Shown one piece after another: positions 34,201 through 42,751 of a stretch of DNA of 42,751 nt. Position numbers and translations under genes: made by a program. Below the pieces are notes generated by a model. It saw only the letters and a program-made list of their open reading frames with translations. It was not told the origin of the DNA and ran no database searches. This DNA is from CAZMLC01 sp964567125 (GTDB lineage Bacteria > Verrucomicrobiota > Kiritimatiellia > RFP12 > UBA1067), in contig CAZMLC010000013.1 of the NCBI GenBank assembly GCA_964567125.1, positions 1 to 42,751 of the forward strand, read 5' to 3'. How positions within the stretch are numbered: position 1 is the first letter of the stretch; the number at the start of each line of letters is the position of its first letter.

Positions 34201-35484
34201 CCGCTGGTGGCGACGACCAACTCGGTCTATGCCGCGTGGATGGGCGGAACGACGCTCCCGGGCGATGATTTTGAGTATCAGCTGATCGCCGAGAATCCCT
34301 CGGGTTATGTGCAGGTCACGCCGTTCTATTATCTGTTTCTGGTTTATCCGGTTGCCGATGTTTCACGGTTCCATGATCTGATCCATCTCGCCTTCCCAGG
34401 AGATGTGCGCGTGGCAACAGACATGAATCTGCACAACACGGGCAATGCGCCGCTGACGTGGGATGCGATTCCGCTCACGTTCGAGAATTTTGACCGCCAG
34501 CGTGTTCTGCCGGGGTGGAACATGCAGGTGCTGGGACAGGCCTGGGTGCTCTCGACAAACCGTACGGTCAGCGCGCCGCGCGCGCTCTATTCGAAATTGG
34601 ATTCATCCGCAGTGACCTCGACGGCGGTTCGCGCCGCCGCGGTGATGCCGATTGTGGAGGTTGGTGTCAATGCGACGTTGGAATTCGACTATTGGTTGAA
34701 GACCGAGGTCGATACGCGCGAGCCGGACCGTGCGTACGATGGCTTTATCGTGGAGTATTCGCTCGATCAGGGACAGACCTTTGAGCAGCTGAAAGGACCT
34801 TACACGCATCGCATCTACGGTTGGCAGCGTTCGCCATGGACCAACAATACGCCCTGCTTTGCAGGCGAGACAAAGACATGGAAGCATGTGTGCTTTGATC
34901 TTGCGGCTGGATATCCCGAACTCGCCGGGTTTGCCAATCGGAAGGTTCAGTTCAGATTCCATCATGGAGGGGATGACAATACGGATTTGGAGGGCATCTA
35001 CCTCGACAATGTCAGGCTCTCCCCGTTGGCGGGGCAACCGGGATTTTACCGCTCGTTTAACAGCGCGACGACCTATACGATTCCAGCTGGCCTCAACGCG
35101 CGGATCACCTGGTACAACCTCTGCGGCGCGGTGCTCTCGTCGAACGAATCGATCACGGTCGCGCTGGTCAGCAACGATCCCCAATTGCCCGTCTACGATT
35201 TCAATTGGAACTATCAATGCGTGACGACCAACCGCGTGCCTGTCCGCATCGCGGCGGCTGTGCCGTTTTCCGGCAGTGAAACCTCGGGGCTGGTTTTCGG
35301 CTGGATGAGCGAGTATGGCATGACCTATTCGACTGAGTCGACGCCCCAGCTGGTGCCCGCGCAATGGGCGGTGGAGCAAACGATCGTGGGGACGGGCGAC
35401 TGGGTCGAACTGGTTGTGCCGCAAAACGGTCCGCAGCGGTTCTACCGCATTCGCGGACAGTATCAGCCCTTGAACCAACCGTAG
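31246..35484 (+). CDS. Large secreted C25 (gingipain-like) cysteine peptidase with accessory domains
   Basis: A 1412-residue exported protein. The signal peptide (about 1-22) and a beta-rich propeptide-like region are followed by a C25 catalytic domain (about 205-600). The probable dyad is His461 in INHMGHA and Cys498 in YSQGCLCGAFD; the spacing of 37 is close to that in gingipains. After Ig-like regions there is a calcium-binding, thrombospondin type 3-like patch (DADRNGLADW near 886, DADGDGY near 911). A jelly-roll/MAM-like domain follows (about 1077-1262), then a C-terminal beta domain ending PQNGPQRFYRIR. The AGGAGGG site is about 16 bases upstream, an unusually long spacing. It follows the VWA gene by 33 bases. 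Substrate unknown. Confidence 0.8.
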   Translation: MSAKIVYGAWLLLGATFHLHAALPAEDCALMREVMFSEPRVSVNMPATAQVDFTFRETTDAVWHESAVQLEQPGAPVIPFAWVSCDIPETAVDIEVSVTYKASAVYRLPAPLEWVQPFAHPGQTASSVSSPDASIYGSSAFYPRITAPCWRRDRACGVQRITVRLFPVRYAPVLQQIEAARQAVVQITWRVPSPFRTLSTPIAPLEPGTNTYLVIAHESFVTNSVAATALASLCDARRLAGFLPKIVRTDWIYAHYEGANAPAQIRAFLQDAYACWGVRYLLLVGTFDLLPVQKLYMPYSSTYTTFIPADGLYYGCMTGSYDGNGNGRYGELTDGENGGDIDLIAEIMVGRFPVATVAELASMVKKTVYYETASAQELGAIAFLAEIYNSGGLVYSYGFMEDLRYGTSKYGLTTAGFKNAPGAERYRADTTLYDNTNFTFRATNVLALFNGNYTAINHMGHAAQQQVAKLSLAPLSSDFRTLQGTTNALPFFIYSQGCLCGAFDTTNCAAEQLVTVTNGAVAAVMNAREGWEYTGAVGGFSHDFQRMFWDAALRGNASRFGEINDASRRGLLYNLTGLSLWRWVYFGLNLFGDPALPFARNLSVVPATVEHTPLLNTYNTHDPYRISATIEPIGIYDPQQVWLLWSTSRDPGVVVTQKMAIVSGNHYETWIPAQLEKTRVDYTFFVKTHAGVETFDPVAPATHTFYVTPILYWTIEGSPENYGTTAPDYGQYLFASGWVAQASAPLHVQVDEGVRRENRGYMLIGSRVEHAATQSVTFVMTRSSALVWLWQDQFAFDSQAEFQRNGVVVATNRLQTYWFDAGSQWVIPDAQEHIVETNGTAWSFAMWLRDGVRYPAAPAVHAPTGLVVTADAARGIAVRYLPEEEDADRNGLADWWEYRWYGATGQDATVDADGDGYSALEEFLARTNPFLATSYPCPPAISFTPFSETVNVPGPFLIQAVITDTYRIASATVRWRCRGGAWQTTPLVATTNSVYAAWMGGTTLPGDDFEYQLIAENPSGYVQVTPFYYLFLVYPVADVSRFHDLIHLAFPGDVRVATDMNLHNTGNAPLTWDAIPLTFENFDRQRVLPGWNMQVLGQAWVLSTNRTVSAPRALYSKLDSSAVTSTAVRAAAVMPIVEVGVNATLEFDYWLKTEVDTREPDRAYDGFIVEYSLDQGQTFEQLKGPYTHRIYGWQRSPWTNNTPCFAGETKTWKHVCFDLAAGYPELAGFANRKVQFRFHHGGDDNTDLEGIYLDNVRLSPLAGQPGFYRSFNSATTYTIPAGLNARITWYNLCGAVLSSNESITVALVSNDPQLPVYDFNWNYQCVTTNRVPVRIAAAVPFSGSETSGLVFGWMSEYGMTYSTESTPQLVPAQWAVEQTIVGTGDWVELVVPQNGPQRFYRIRGQYQPLNQP

Positions 35485-35516
35485 CGTGTGAAATTCGGAA
35501 TGCACAAGGAGACAAC

Positions 35517-36866
<1,350 letters not shown>

Positions 36867-36878
36867 CTTTGCTGAAGC

Positions 36879-36907
36879 TTGCGCAGCTGCTGAATAACAG
36901 CTATACT
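36879..36907 (+). promoter_or_regulatory. Sigma70-like promoter of the second HzsA-related gene
   Basis: TTGCGC (36879-36884) and TATACT (36902-36907) are separated by exactly 17 bases. The predicted start near 36914 leaves a short leader containing the GGAGG ribosome site. The box lies in the 65-base gap after the oxidoreductase stop, so this gene can be transcribed separately from the upstream run. Confidence 0.6.
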
Positions 36908-36931
36908 ACGACACAATTGGAGGAAACAAGC

Positions 36932-39900
36932 ATGAAGGGTAAGGTAATCGGGGCATTTCTTTTTTGTGCAGGGGCCGTTCTAGCCGGACTGGAAAAACCG
37001 GAATTGGGTCGCGTTATGGCGGGACGTGTATTGGCGGAGTGGCGGTTCGACAAGCCGCAACCGTTTAAGCCGTTTAACCGCTGTTCGGTTGAACAGAAGG
37101 ACAATCTTCTGGTGATGCAGGCGACAGGGAATGATCCCCATTTCGGCATTCACGATCTGAATATTCAAGGCGAATCCGTTGAGGTCTCTTTCCGTGCGCG
37201 TACGGGCGTGAAGAGCAACGGCGAGATTTTCTGGGCCACGGAGCAGAAGCCGTTCGGCGGTGAGACCATGGCGACGATCCAGCTGAAGCCGGATAACGCG
37301 TGGCACACGTATTCGGTGACCATCGCCTTGAACGGTACGATGAAAGCATTGCGTCTCGATCCGCTTGCGGGGGAAGGGCAGGTCGATTTCGAGTGGATCC
37401 GGCTCTCCAGTGTCAACCGCGATCTGGAGAAAGATTGGCTCTTCCAGGTCAACAACGTGCCGACCTTGCAGAAGGTGCTCGATGAAATGCAATACACGCG
37501 CGACATGGCCAAACGCATTCAGGCCATGCAGAACGCGCCGGATTTGACGGCTGAACTGGCGGCCCTGAACGAAGTCGAGGAGCGCATGAAAAAGGTGATC
37601 ATCGCGCGCGATCCGCTCTATTTTTACCTCGAGGTCCGCAAAATTAAACGCGTGATCATGTTCAAGAATCCGCTGGTCGATTTCGATCGCATTCTTTTGA
37701 TCGATAATCCCTATCCGTTGGGCAAGAAGGGCGATGCGACGGACGAGTGGGCGCATGAGGCGCGCCATCGCAACGGCTTCATGGCCATGGACGGCGGCAA
37801 GTTAGTTTCCGTGGGGCTGACGCCGGGAACCGAGGTCAAAGATCTGATTCCTTCCTTCAAGGGCAGTTATTGGCGTCCGGACGTTTCGTTCGATGGTAAA
37901 AAGATTCTCTTCAGCTATCGGCCTGTGGGCGAGCGTTCGTTCCACCTCTACGAGGCCAATGCAGACGGCTCCAACGTGAAGCAGTTGACGGTCGGCGATT
38001 ATGACGATCTGGATCCGGTCTACCTGCCAGATGGCAAGATCGCCTTCTGCACGAGCCGCCAGCACAGCTATGTGCGCTGTATGCCCATGACGCACTCCTT
38101 TGCCATGGCGCGCTGCGATGGTGATGGCAAGAATATCTATATTATTTCTGCCAACGGTGAACCCGAGTATCTGCCTTCGGTGTTGAATGATGGCCGGCTG
38201 ATCTTTACGCGGTGGGAGTATACGGACAAGGGACTCTGGCGTGTTCAGAGCTTGTGGACGTGCGATCCGGATGGGTGCAACGTGCAGACCTTCTGGGGCA
38301 GCCAGAGCGTGTGGCCCGATGTGCTGACCGAGGCGCGTGCAATTCCGAACAGCAAGAAGGTGATGTTTACGGCATTGGGCCATCACTGCTGGTTCGATGG
38401 TTCGATCGGCATCATTGATCCTGAGAAGGGACTGAATTATCCGGATGGGCTCTTCCGCATTACGCGCGATGTGCATTGGCCGGAAGTCGGTAATGGGCCT
38501 AAGGACCCGCCGCCGCATGTGCCCTACCACAATGCGGGCGAGATGGGCGCCTACAAGACGCCGTATCCGCTTTCCGAAGAACTTTTCCTCGTGTCTGCGC
38601 GCGAGGGTGAGATCCTGATCTACCACGATCCGCGTCAGCAGTGGAAGTTCCGTCTCTATCTGATGGATGTCTATGGTAACAAGGAGCTGATCTACGTCGG
38701 CGATCAGAACGCCTATCATGCGATCCCGTTCAAGGCGCGTCCGCAACCGCCTGTGCTGGTCGATAAAGTCAAATGGCCCAAGATCGGTGTCGGCGAGAAA
38801 CCGGAAGTCGGTATTTTCTACAGCAACGACATCTTTGAGAATGCGCCGCCGATTTTGCGCGAAAAGGGCAAGTATCTGCGCGTGATCCAGATGGATCCGA
38901 AAACCTATACCACGTGGCATAAGACGGTTCAGCACGATGGTCCGGCTGTCAGTTTGTTCCAGGCTGACGGTGTGAAGCGCATTCTTGGCACCGTGCCGAT
39001 CGAGGAGGACGGCAGCGTGAACTTCGAGGTGCCGCCGGGGCAGTCACTCTTCTTCCAGATGCTGGATGAGAGCGGCATGGCTATTTACACGATGCGCAGT
39101 TTTGCGAACGCCATGCCGGGCGAGCATCGCGGTTGCTTCGGGTGCCATGAGACCAGTATGAAGACGCGCGCCGGACAGGCTTCGTCGCTGCGCAAGAAGG
39201 GCAAGGCGCTGTCGAAGAAGGCCGTCGCGCTGACGCCCCCCGCATGGGGTGCTGGTGAGAGTGTCGGCTACAAGCGTTTCGTCCAGCCCGTCTTGGATAA
39301 GCATTGCGCGGGGTGTCATCAGAAGGAGGGAACCAAGGCGTATGAGGCGCTCAACATGACCTACCGTCCGTCGCTGCACGGCTGGTGGGCGAATGTTTAT
39401 CATCGTCCGGATGACGTCAGTCCTTTCGCTGAACCCTATTACACCTTGGTGAGCGGCAACTGTCCCTGGAACATCGAGAAGGAGAAGGATGAACGGGGTG
39501 TGCCGAAGAATCTGGCCGGCCTCTTTGTAGTTGAAGGGTACAATCAAGTTGATCCTGCTGCTTTGGTGACCTTGGAACCGTATACCTGTTATTCGCCTGT
39601 CAGCAAGCTGGTGCAGAATGCATGCAGCGGCAAGCATAAGGGCATGAAGGTGTCGGGCGTTGATCGTGAGCGCCTGATCGCATGGGTCGACTGTAACGGG
39701 CCCTTCCTCGGCGATGAAGAGATCCGTGCGATGTACGATCCTTACTCCTGGGCGATTGAAAACATTCCGCCGATCCGTCCGCGCATCCGTACGGCTCCGC
39801 GGATCAACCGCTTTGATCTGCGCCAGGATGGCAACACCATGGCTTTGTGCGGACCGGTTGTTCTCAGTCCGAATCGCGACGAAAAGGAAGATAAGAACGC

Positions 39901-39985
39901 CAAGGTCAATGCGTTGCGCAAGCAGGAGGCGGAGCGGATGAAGATCAAGATTCCGCAGGCTGCCTACCGCGGGCAGCGCAAATAG
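36932..39985 (+). CDS. HzsA-related periplasmic beta-propeller/diheme c-type cytochrome (paralogue 2)
   Basis: A 1017-residue exported protein: signal peptide (about 1-18), a beta-sandwich-like module (about 30-150), a helical linker, a TolB-like propeller (SFDGKKILFSY, DPVYLPDGKIAF), and a C-terminal part with two c-type heme motifs, CFGCH (735-739) and CAGCH (792-796). It closely parallels the protein at 7329-10180. The two differ in that this one has the extra N-terminal module and lacks the CFPCCH cluster, reading CMPMTH at that place. A GGAGGAAA site precedes the ATG. The resemblance to the hydrazine synthase alpha subunit is at domain level only. A role in periplasmic electron transfer during glycan use is inference. 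Confidence 0.8.
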   Translation: MKGKVIGAFLFCAGAVLAGLEKPELGRVMAGRVLAEWRFDKPQPFKPFNRCSVEQKDNLLVMQATGNDPHFGIHDLNIQGESVEVSFRARTGVKSNGEIFWATEQKPFGGETMATIQLKPDNAWHTYSVTIALNGTMKALRLDPLAGEGQVDFEWIRLSSVNRDLEKDWLFQVNNVPTLQKVLDEMQYTRDMAKRIQAMQNAPDLTAELAALNEVEERMKKVIIARDPLYFYLEVRKIKRVIMFKNPLVDFDRILLIDNPYPLGKKGDATDEWAHEARHRNGFMAMDGGKLVSVGLTPGTEVKDLIPSFKGSYWRPDVSFDGKKILFSYRPVGERSFHLYEANADGSNVKQLTVGDYDDLDPVYLPDGKIAFCTSRQHSYVRCMPMTHSFAMARCDGDGKNIYIISANGEPEYLPSVLNDGRLIFTRWEYTDKGLWRVQSLWTCDPDGCNVQTFWGSQSVWPDVLTEARAIPNSKKVMFTALGHHCWFDGSIGIIDPEKGLNYPDGLFRITRDVHWPEVGNGPKDPPPHVPYHNAGEMGAYKTPYPLSEELFLVSAREGEILIYHDPRQQWKFRLYLMDVYGNKELIYVGDQNAYHAIPFKARPQPPVLVDKVKWPKIGVGEKPEVGIFYSNDIFENAPPILREKGKYLRVIQMDPKTYTTWHKTVQHDGPAVSLFQADGVKRILGTVPIEEDGSVNFEVPPGQSLFFQMLDESGMAIYTMRSFANAMPGEHRGCFGCHETSMKTRAGQASSLRKKGKALSKKAVALTPPAWGAGESVGYKRFVQPVLDKHCAGCHQKEGTKAYEALNMTYRPSLHGWWANVYHRPDDVSPFAEPYYTLVSGNCPWNIEKEKDERGVPKNLAGLFVVEGYNQVDPAALVTLEPYTCYSPVSKLVQNACSGKHKGMKVSGVDRERLIAWVDCNGPFLGDEEIRAMYDPYSWAIENIPPIRPRIRTAPRINRFDLRQDGNTMALCGPVVLSPNRDEKEDKNAKVNALRKQEAERMKIKIPQAAYRGQRK

Positions 39986-40038
39986 TTCTTGCTTGGGCCG
40001 GTGCGCCTAAGGTGTGCCGCAGTTTTCTTTGTTGTCCT

Positions 40039-40081
40039 AAACGCCTCGCCGGCTGATTCAGTCGGTGAGACGTTTGTTTTA
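40039..40081 (+). terminator. Strong intrinsic terminator after the second HzsA-related gene
   Basis: A 17-pair stem (40039-40055 with 40059-40075; one mismatch and two G-U pairs) closes on an ATT loop and is followed by GTTTTAT. It begins 54 bases after the stop codon. Confidence 0.85.
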
Positions 40082-40116
40082 TGGGGGTGGGTTCGCTCGT
40101 CCAGAAATTAAATGCG

Positions 40117-40136
40117 TATCTTTGAAAGTAAAGATA
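40117..40136. repeat. Inverted repeat upstream of the LRR gene
   Basis: TATCTTT and AAAGATA (7-base perfect arms) flank a 6-base spacer, about 85 bases before the LRR gene start. It could be an operator or a small hairpin. It has no T-tract, so it is not an obvious terminator. Confidence 0.4.
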
Positions 40137-40166
40137 GACTTGATTTTTAAGAAAGGAGTAGACTTG
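40135..40166 (+). repeat. Direct repeat TAGACTTG x2, 24 bases apart
   Basis: The octamer TAGACTTG occurs at 40135-40142 and again at 40159-40166, in an AT-rich stretch between the terminator and the LRR gene. Spacing is about two helical turns, as for tandem activator sites. No recognisable -35/-10 pair was found here. Confidence 0.35.
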
Positions 40167-40221
40167 TTCTAAAAAGTGGGCATGTCGCTTCGGTACACGC
40201 TCTCATGCAAAGGAGATGATC

Positions 40222-42751
40222 ATGAAACGGTATGTGTGTTTGGTGGTGTTTTTTTATGTGCTGCGTGCCACCGCGTATACGGTGACGAACACTCTGGTTG
40301 TAGGCGATTTCTCGTCTTCCAATTCTTTCCCTGTAGATGTGACTCAATTCGTGACGCAGGGTGATGCGAGCTATTCTGCGTGGGGTAAGACCCTGGGGGG
40401 GATTTGCCTGAATACGGACAAAGCCAACTATGCAAGGCTCTATTCACTCACGGGATGTGTGGCTGCGGCAGATCAGGTCTTGTCGTGCCGGTTTCGCTGT
40501 GCGACCTATCACGATGGTTCGGTGTACGGCGATTTCCAGCCACGGGGTTTGCGCGTGGGGATCGATGGCAATAACGCGGTTGAGTTTTATTCAGCGACAG
40601 CCTCAACGATAGGGATGCGCGTTGTCAAAGACGGCACCGCTGTTTGGACCGGAACACCGTGTACTGCTGGCGAGTATTGGCAGCTTTCCGGCGGGAGTGA
40701 GTTTTCGTGGCGTGATTATCAAATTGACGTCACAACGACATCCGCCACGTTCCGCGTGGACGGGGTGATCAAAGGCGTTTATACTGGTGTGAACATTCCA
40801 ACCGGGCGACTCAATCTGCATGTGTCGACCTATTATTCAGGGGGTGGTCATGGTACAGGATATGGCGTGGTGCCGATCTTTGTGCGCTTTGCCGGGTTGT
40901 ATCGCTTTGGAAGTGTCGCAGAGTGGGAAATTCAGGATAACATCCGCTATACGTTGAATCCGCAGACGCAACGTGCGACGGTTGTGGGTTTGAATAATCT
41001 GCCCGCTGCGAGCGATGTTGTGATTCCGGCGGAGATCGATGCCCAGGGGATTCGCTATCGTGTGACCGCGATTCAGTCCGATGCATTCGTGAATCAGCCG
41101 AATCTCCACACGCTTACGCTGTCAACGAATATCAGTACGGTATCGTGGAACTTATTTACAGGGTGTACGGGGTTGGTCGGTTTGGGCGTTGCAGAAGGGC
41201 ATGCGACGTATACCGCGACGAACGGGGTGCTCTGTTCAAAAGACTATCAGCGATTGATTCTGTATCCGTATGGACGTTCTGGGTCCTATGTTGTGCCGGA
41301 TTGTGTTACATGCGTGGCCGATAGTGCCTTCCGCGCGAGTAAGATCACTGAAATTACGTTGCCATCCAGCGTGAAGACGATTGAGGGTTACGCGTTATAC
41401 ACGTGTGCGCAATTGACGACCGTGCACTTCAATCCAGGGCTTCAAACGATTGGGGACTGGGCGTTCAGTATGACAGGGGTCACCGAGCTGATCCTTCCAG
41501 AGGGGCTTACCTCGGTAGGATATGGTGCATTTCGCTTTAACTATGCGATGAAGTATATTGAACTGCCGAGCTCCTTGGAGACTTACCCGAACGAAATGGC
41601 CTCTTCGTGCGGATTAGAACGGATTTTGATGAAACCCGGTGTTAAGAAGACGGGCTATTCAATATTTTGGGGAAATACACATTTAAAGGAAGTGATCCTG
41701 CCCGAAGGGTTGGAAGAACTGGGTGTCTATGCATTCGATTGGTGCAGCAGCATTACCAACGTTGTGCTACCTACAACCCTGGGCAAAGCCAATGGCAACA
41801 CATTTGCCAACAATCCAAGTTTAAAGCGCGTGGTCATTCCGGAAGGTATACCCCGATTAAGCGGGAGCACACTGTTTTATCTTGCCGTAAATTTAAATGA
41901 AGCGTATGTCGCGTCAACGGTGACGCAGATGGAGCACTCGACCTTCGCGTGTTGTTCATCACTTACGAATATAACACTGGGACCGCAGTCTCAGTTGATG
42001 GAAATCGGCCGATCCGGATTTCATGGCTGCACCGCATTAACGTCATTCACGTTCCCGACCAATTTCCAGTCATTAGGTGTTTATGCGTTTGTCGATTGCC
42101 GGCGCTTGGCCTCGCCCTATTTGCCGGCATCGCTGAAACGCGTGAACGATTGCGCGTTTGAGAATTGCACGAGTTTTCTCGGAATTTATTTTGATGGCAA
42201 CAAACCTGCAGCATGGGGTACCAACGTGTTCAATGGCATTGCTACAACCGTGAATGTTTATGTCTGGGATGCGGCAAGCGGTTTCGAAAGTACGCTGGAG
42301 GGGCATCCCGTGGTTCGTCTTTTTGGAACGATGACCAATGGCGAGGTTTCGATTACGGGCGCAGTTTCCGAACAGATCCCCTCAATGATATACCTGCCGA
42401 GTCTGCGGAATGGCTATCGAGTCACACGGATTGCGGAGCAGGCCTTCGCTGACGCAACCCAGTTGCGCTGGGTCACCATTCCGGCGAGCATTGGCTCAAT
42501 CGCCAGCGATGCGTTTAGCGGTTGCACCAACTTGATTGCGTTTGTTGTCTATGCGGGAAATCCTGTGTATAAGAGTGAAGACGGTGTCATCTATAGCAAA
42601 GATGGGACAACGCTGCTGCTGTGTCCGCCGGGGAAAGCGGCAATTACGATCCCGGCATCGGTGACAACGCTTGCCGACGGGGCGTTTACAGGCTGTACAC
42701 GGTTGAATGCGATTTATTTTCAGGGGGAACCGCCAGCCCAGCTGGAGGCGG
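40222..42751 (+). CDS. BspA-type leucine-rich-repeat surface protein (3' end missing)
   Basis: The frame opens at ATG 40222 behind an AAAGGAG site and is open to the window edge, giving 843 residues. A signal peptide (about 1-19) is followed by a lectin/laminin-G-like beta domain (about 25-225). From about residue 260 onward come LRR_5 (BspA/TpLRR) repeats of the pattern IGxxAFxxCxxLxxxxLP, for example GDWAFSMTGVTELILPEGL. A break near 680-720 contains a linker and then the repeats resume. Such proteins are exported and usually bind host, matrix or polysaccharide ligands. They occur in large families in PVC and gut anaerobes. It is separated from the upstream cytochrome gene by a strong terminator, so it is an independent unit. 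Confidence 0.82.
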   Translation, partial: MKRYVCLVVFFYVLRATAYTVTNTLVVGDFSSSNSFPVDVTQFVTQGDASYSAWGKTLGGICLNTDKANYARLYSLTGCVAAADQVLSCRFRCATYHDGSVYGDFQPRGLRVGIDGNNAVEFYSATASTIGMRVVKDGTAVWTGTPCTAGEYWQLSGGSEFSWRDYQIDVTTTSATFRVDGVIKGVYTGVNIPTGRLNLHVSTYYSGGGHGTGYGVVPIFVRFAGLYRFGSVAEWEIQDNIRYTLNPQTQRATVVGLNNLPAASDVVIPAEIDAQGIRYRVTAIQSDAFVNQPNLHTLTLSTNISTVSWNLFTGCTGLVGLGVAEGHATYTATNGVLCSKDYQRLILYPYGRSGSYVVPDCVTCVADSAFRASKITEITLPSSVKTIEGYALYTCAQLTTVHFNPGLQTIGDWAFSMTGVTELILPEGLTSVGYGAFRFNYAMKYIELPSSLETYPNEMASSCGLERILMKPGVKKTGYSIFWGNTHLKEVILPEGLEELGVYAFDWCSSITNVVLPTTLGKANGNTFANNPSLKRVVIPEGIPRLSGSTLFYLAVNLNEAYVASTVTQMEHSTFACCSSLTNITLGPQSQLMEIGRSGFHGCTALTSFTFPTNFQSLGVYAFVDCRRLASPYLPASLKRVNDCAFENCTSFLGIYFDGNKPAAWGTNVFNGIATTVNVYVWDAASGFESTLEGHPVVRLFGTMTNGEVSITGAVSEQIPSMIYLPSLRNGYRVTRIAEQAFADATQLRWVTIPASIGSIASDAFSGCTNLIAFVVYAGNPVYKSEDGVIYSKDGTTLLLCPPGKAAITIPASVTTLADGAFTGCTRLNAIYFQGEPPAQLEA

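Overview
The window looks like a metagenome-assembled contig from a Gram-negative bacterium of the PVC superphylum, most likely Kiritimatiellota/Verrucomicrobiota. The reasons are an LpxB (so lipid A is made), a fused SecDF, two large HzsA-related beta-propeller/diheme cytochrome proteins, a WbsX/GH99-like secreted enzyme, a Tat-exported Gfo/Idh/MocA oxidoreductase, a C25 (gingipain-type) peptidase and a BspA-type leucine-rich-repeat surface protein. This lineage call is inferred from gene content, not from a marker-gene tree. About 25 protein-coding genes fill the window densely. I saw no tRNA, rRNA, CRISPR array, insertion sequence or phage gene, and no gene-free stretch exceeds 300 bases.

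Region 1 (1-10180, minus strand) is a deoxy-sugar operon read right to left from one good sigma70-like promoter (10220-10248). It encodes an HzsA-related diheme cytochrome, a secreted WbsX/GH99-like glycosidase, rhamnulokinase (RhaB), L-rhamnose isomerase (RhaA), rhamnulose-1-phosphate aldolase (RhaD) and a DoxX-membrane/TIM-barrel-like fusion that runs off the left edge. The first gene contains a 100-N scaffold gap flanked by identical 55-bp sequences. Collapsing that duplication restores one uninterrupted frame, so the gap is an assembly artefact.

Region 2 (10348-18380, plus strand) is housekeeping: ruvB, secDF, hisH, hisF, a membrane-anchored TPR-like protein, panC and larE. Region 3 (18405-21336, minus strand) is a compact trio: CorA, a PfkB sugar kinase, and an orphan OppC-type permease translationally coupled to the kinase.

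Region 4 (21562-36866, plus strand) is a run of ten genes with gaps of at most 33 bases: an unknown 146-aa protein, lpxB, an unknown exported protein, argH, exbB, exbD, a signal-peptide TPR protein, a membrane-anchored VWA-domain protein, a 1412-aa C25-type peptidase and a Tat-exported oxidoreductase. The ExbB-ExbD-TPR-VWA(-C25) block is the best candidate for an undescribed system. It has a proton-driven motor and a protein with TonB-like N-terminal topology, but that protein ends in a complete-MIDAS VWA domain rather than a TonB or TolA C-terminus.

Region 5 (36932-42751) holds the second HzsA-related paralogue, with its own promoter and a strong terminator, followed by a BspA-like LRR protein running off the right edge. 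A beta-sandwich-like module at the N-terminus of this paralogue resembles modules in the glycosidase of region 1, linking the two loci.
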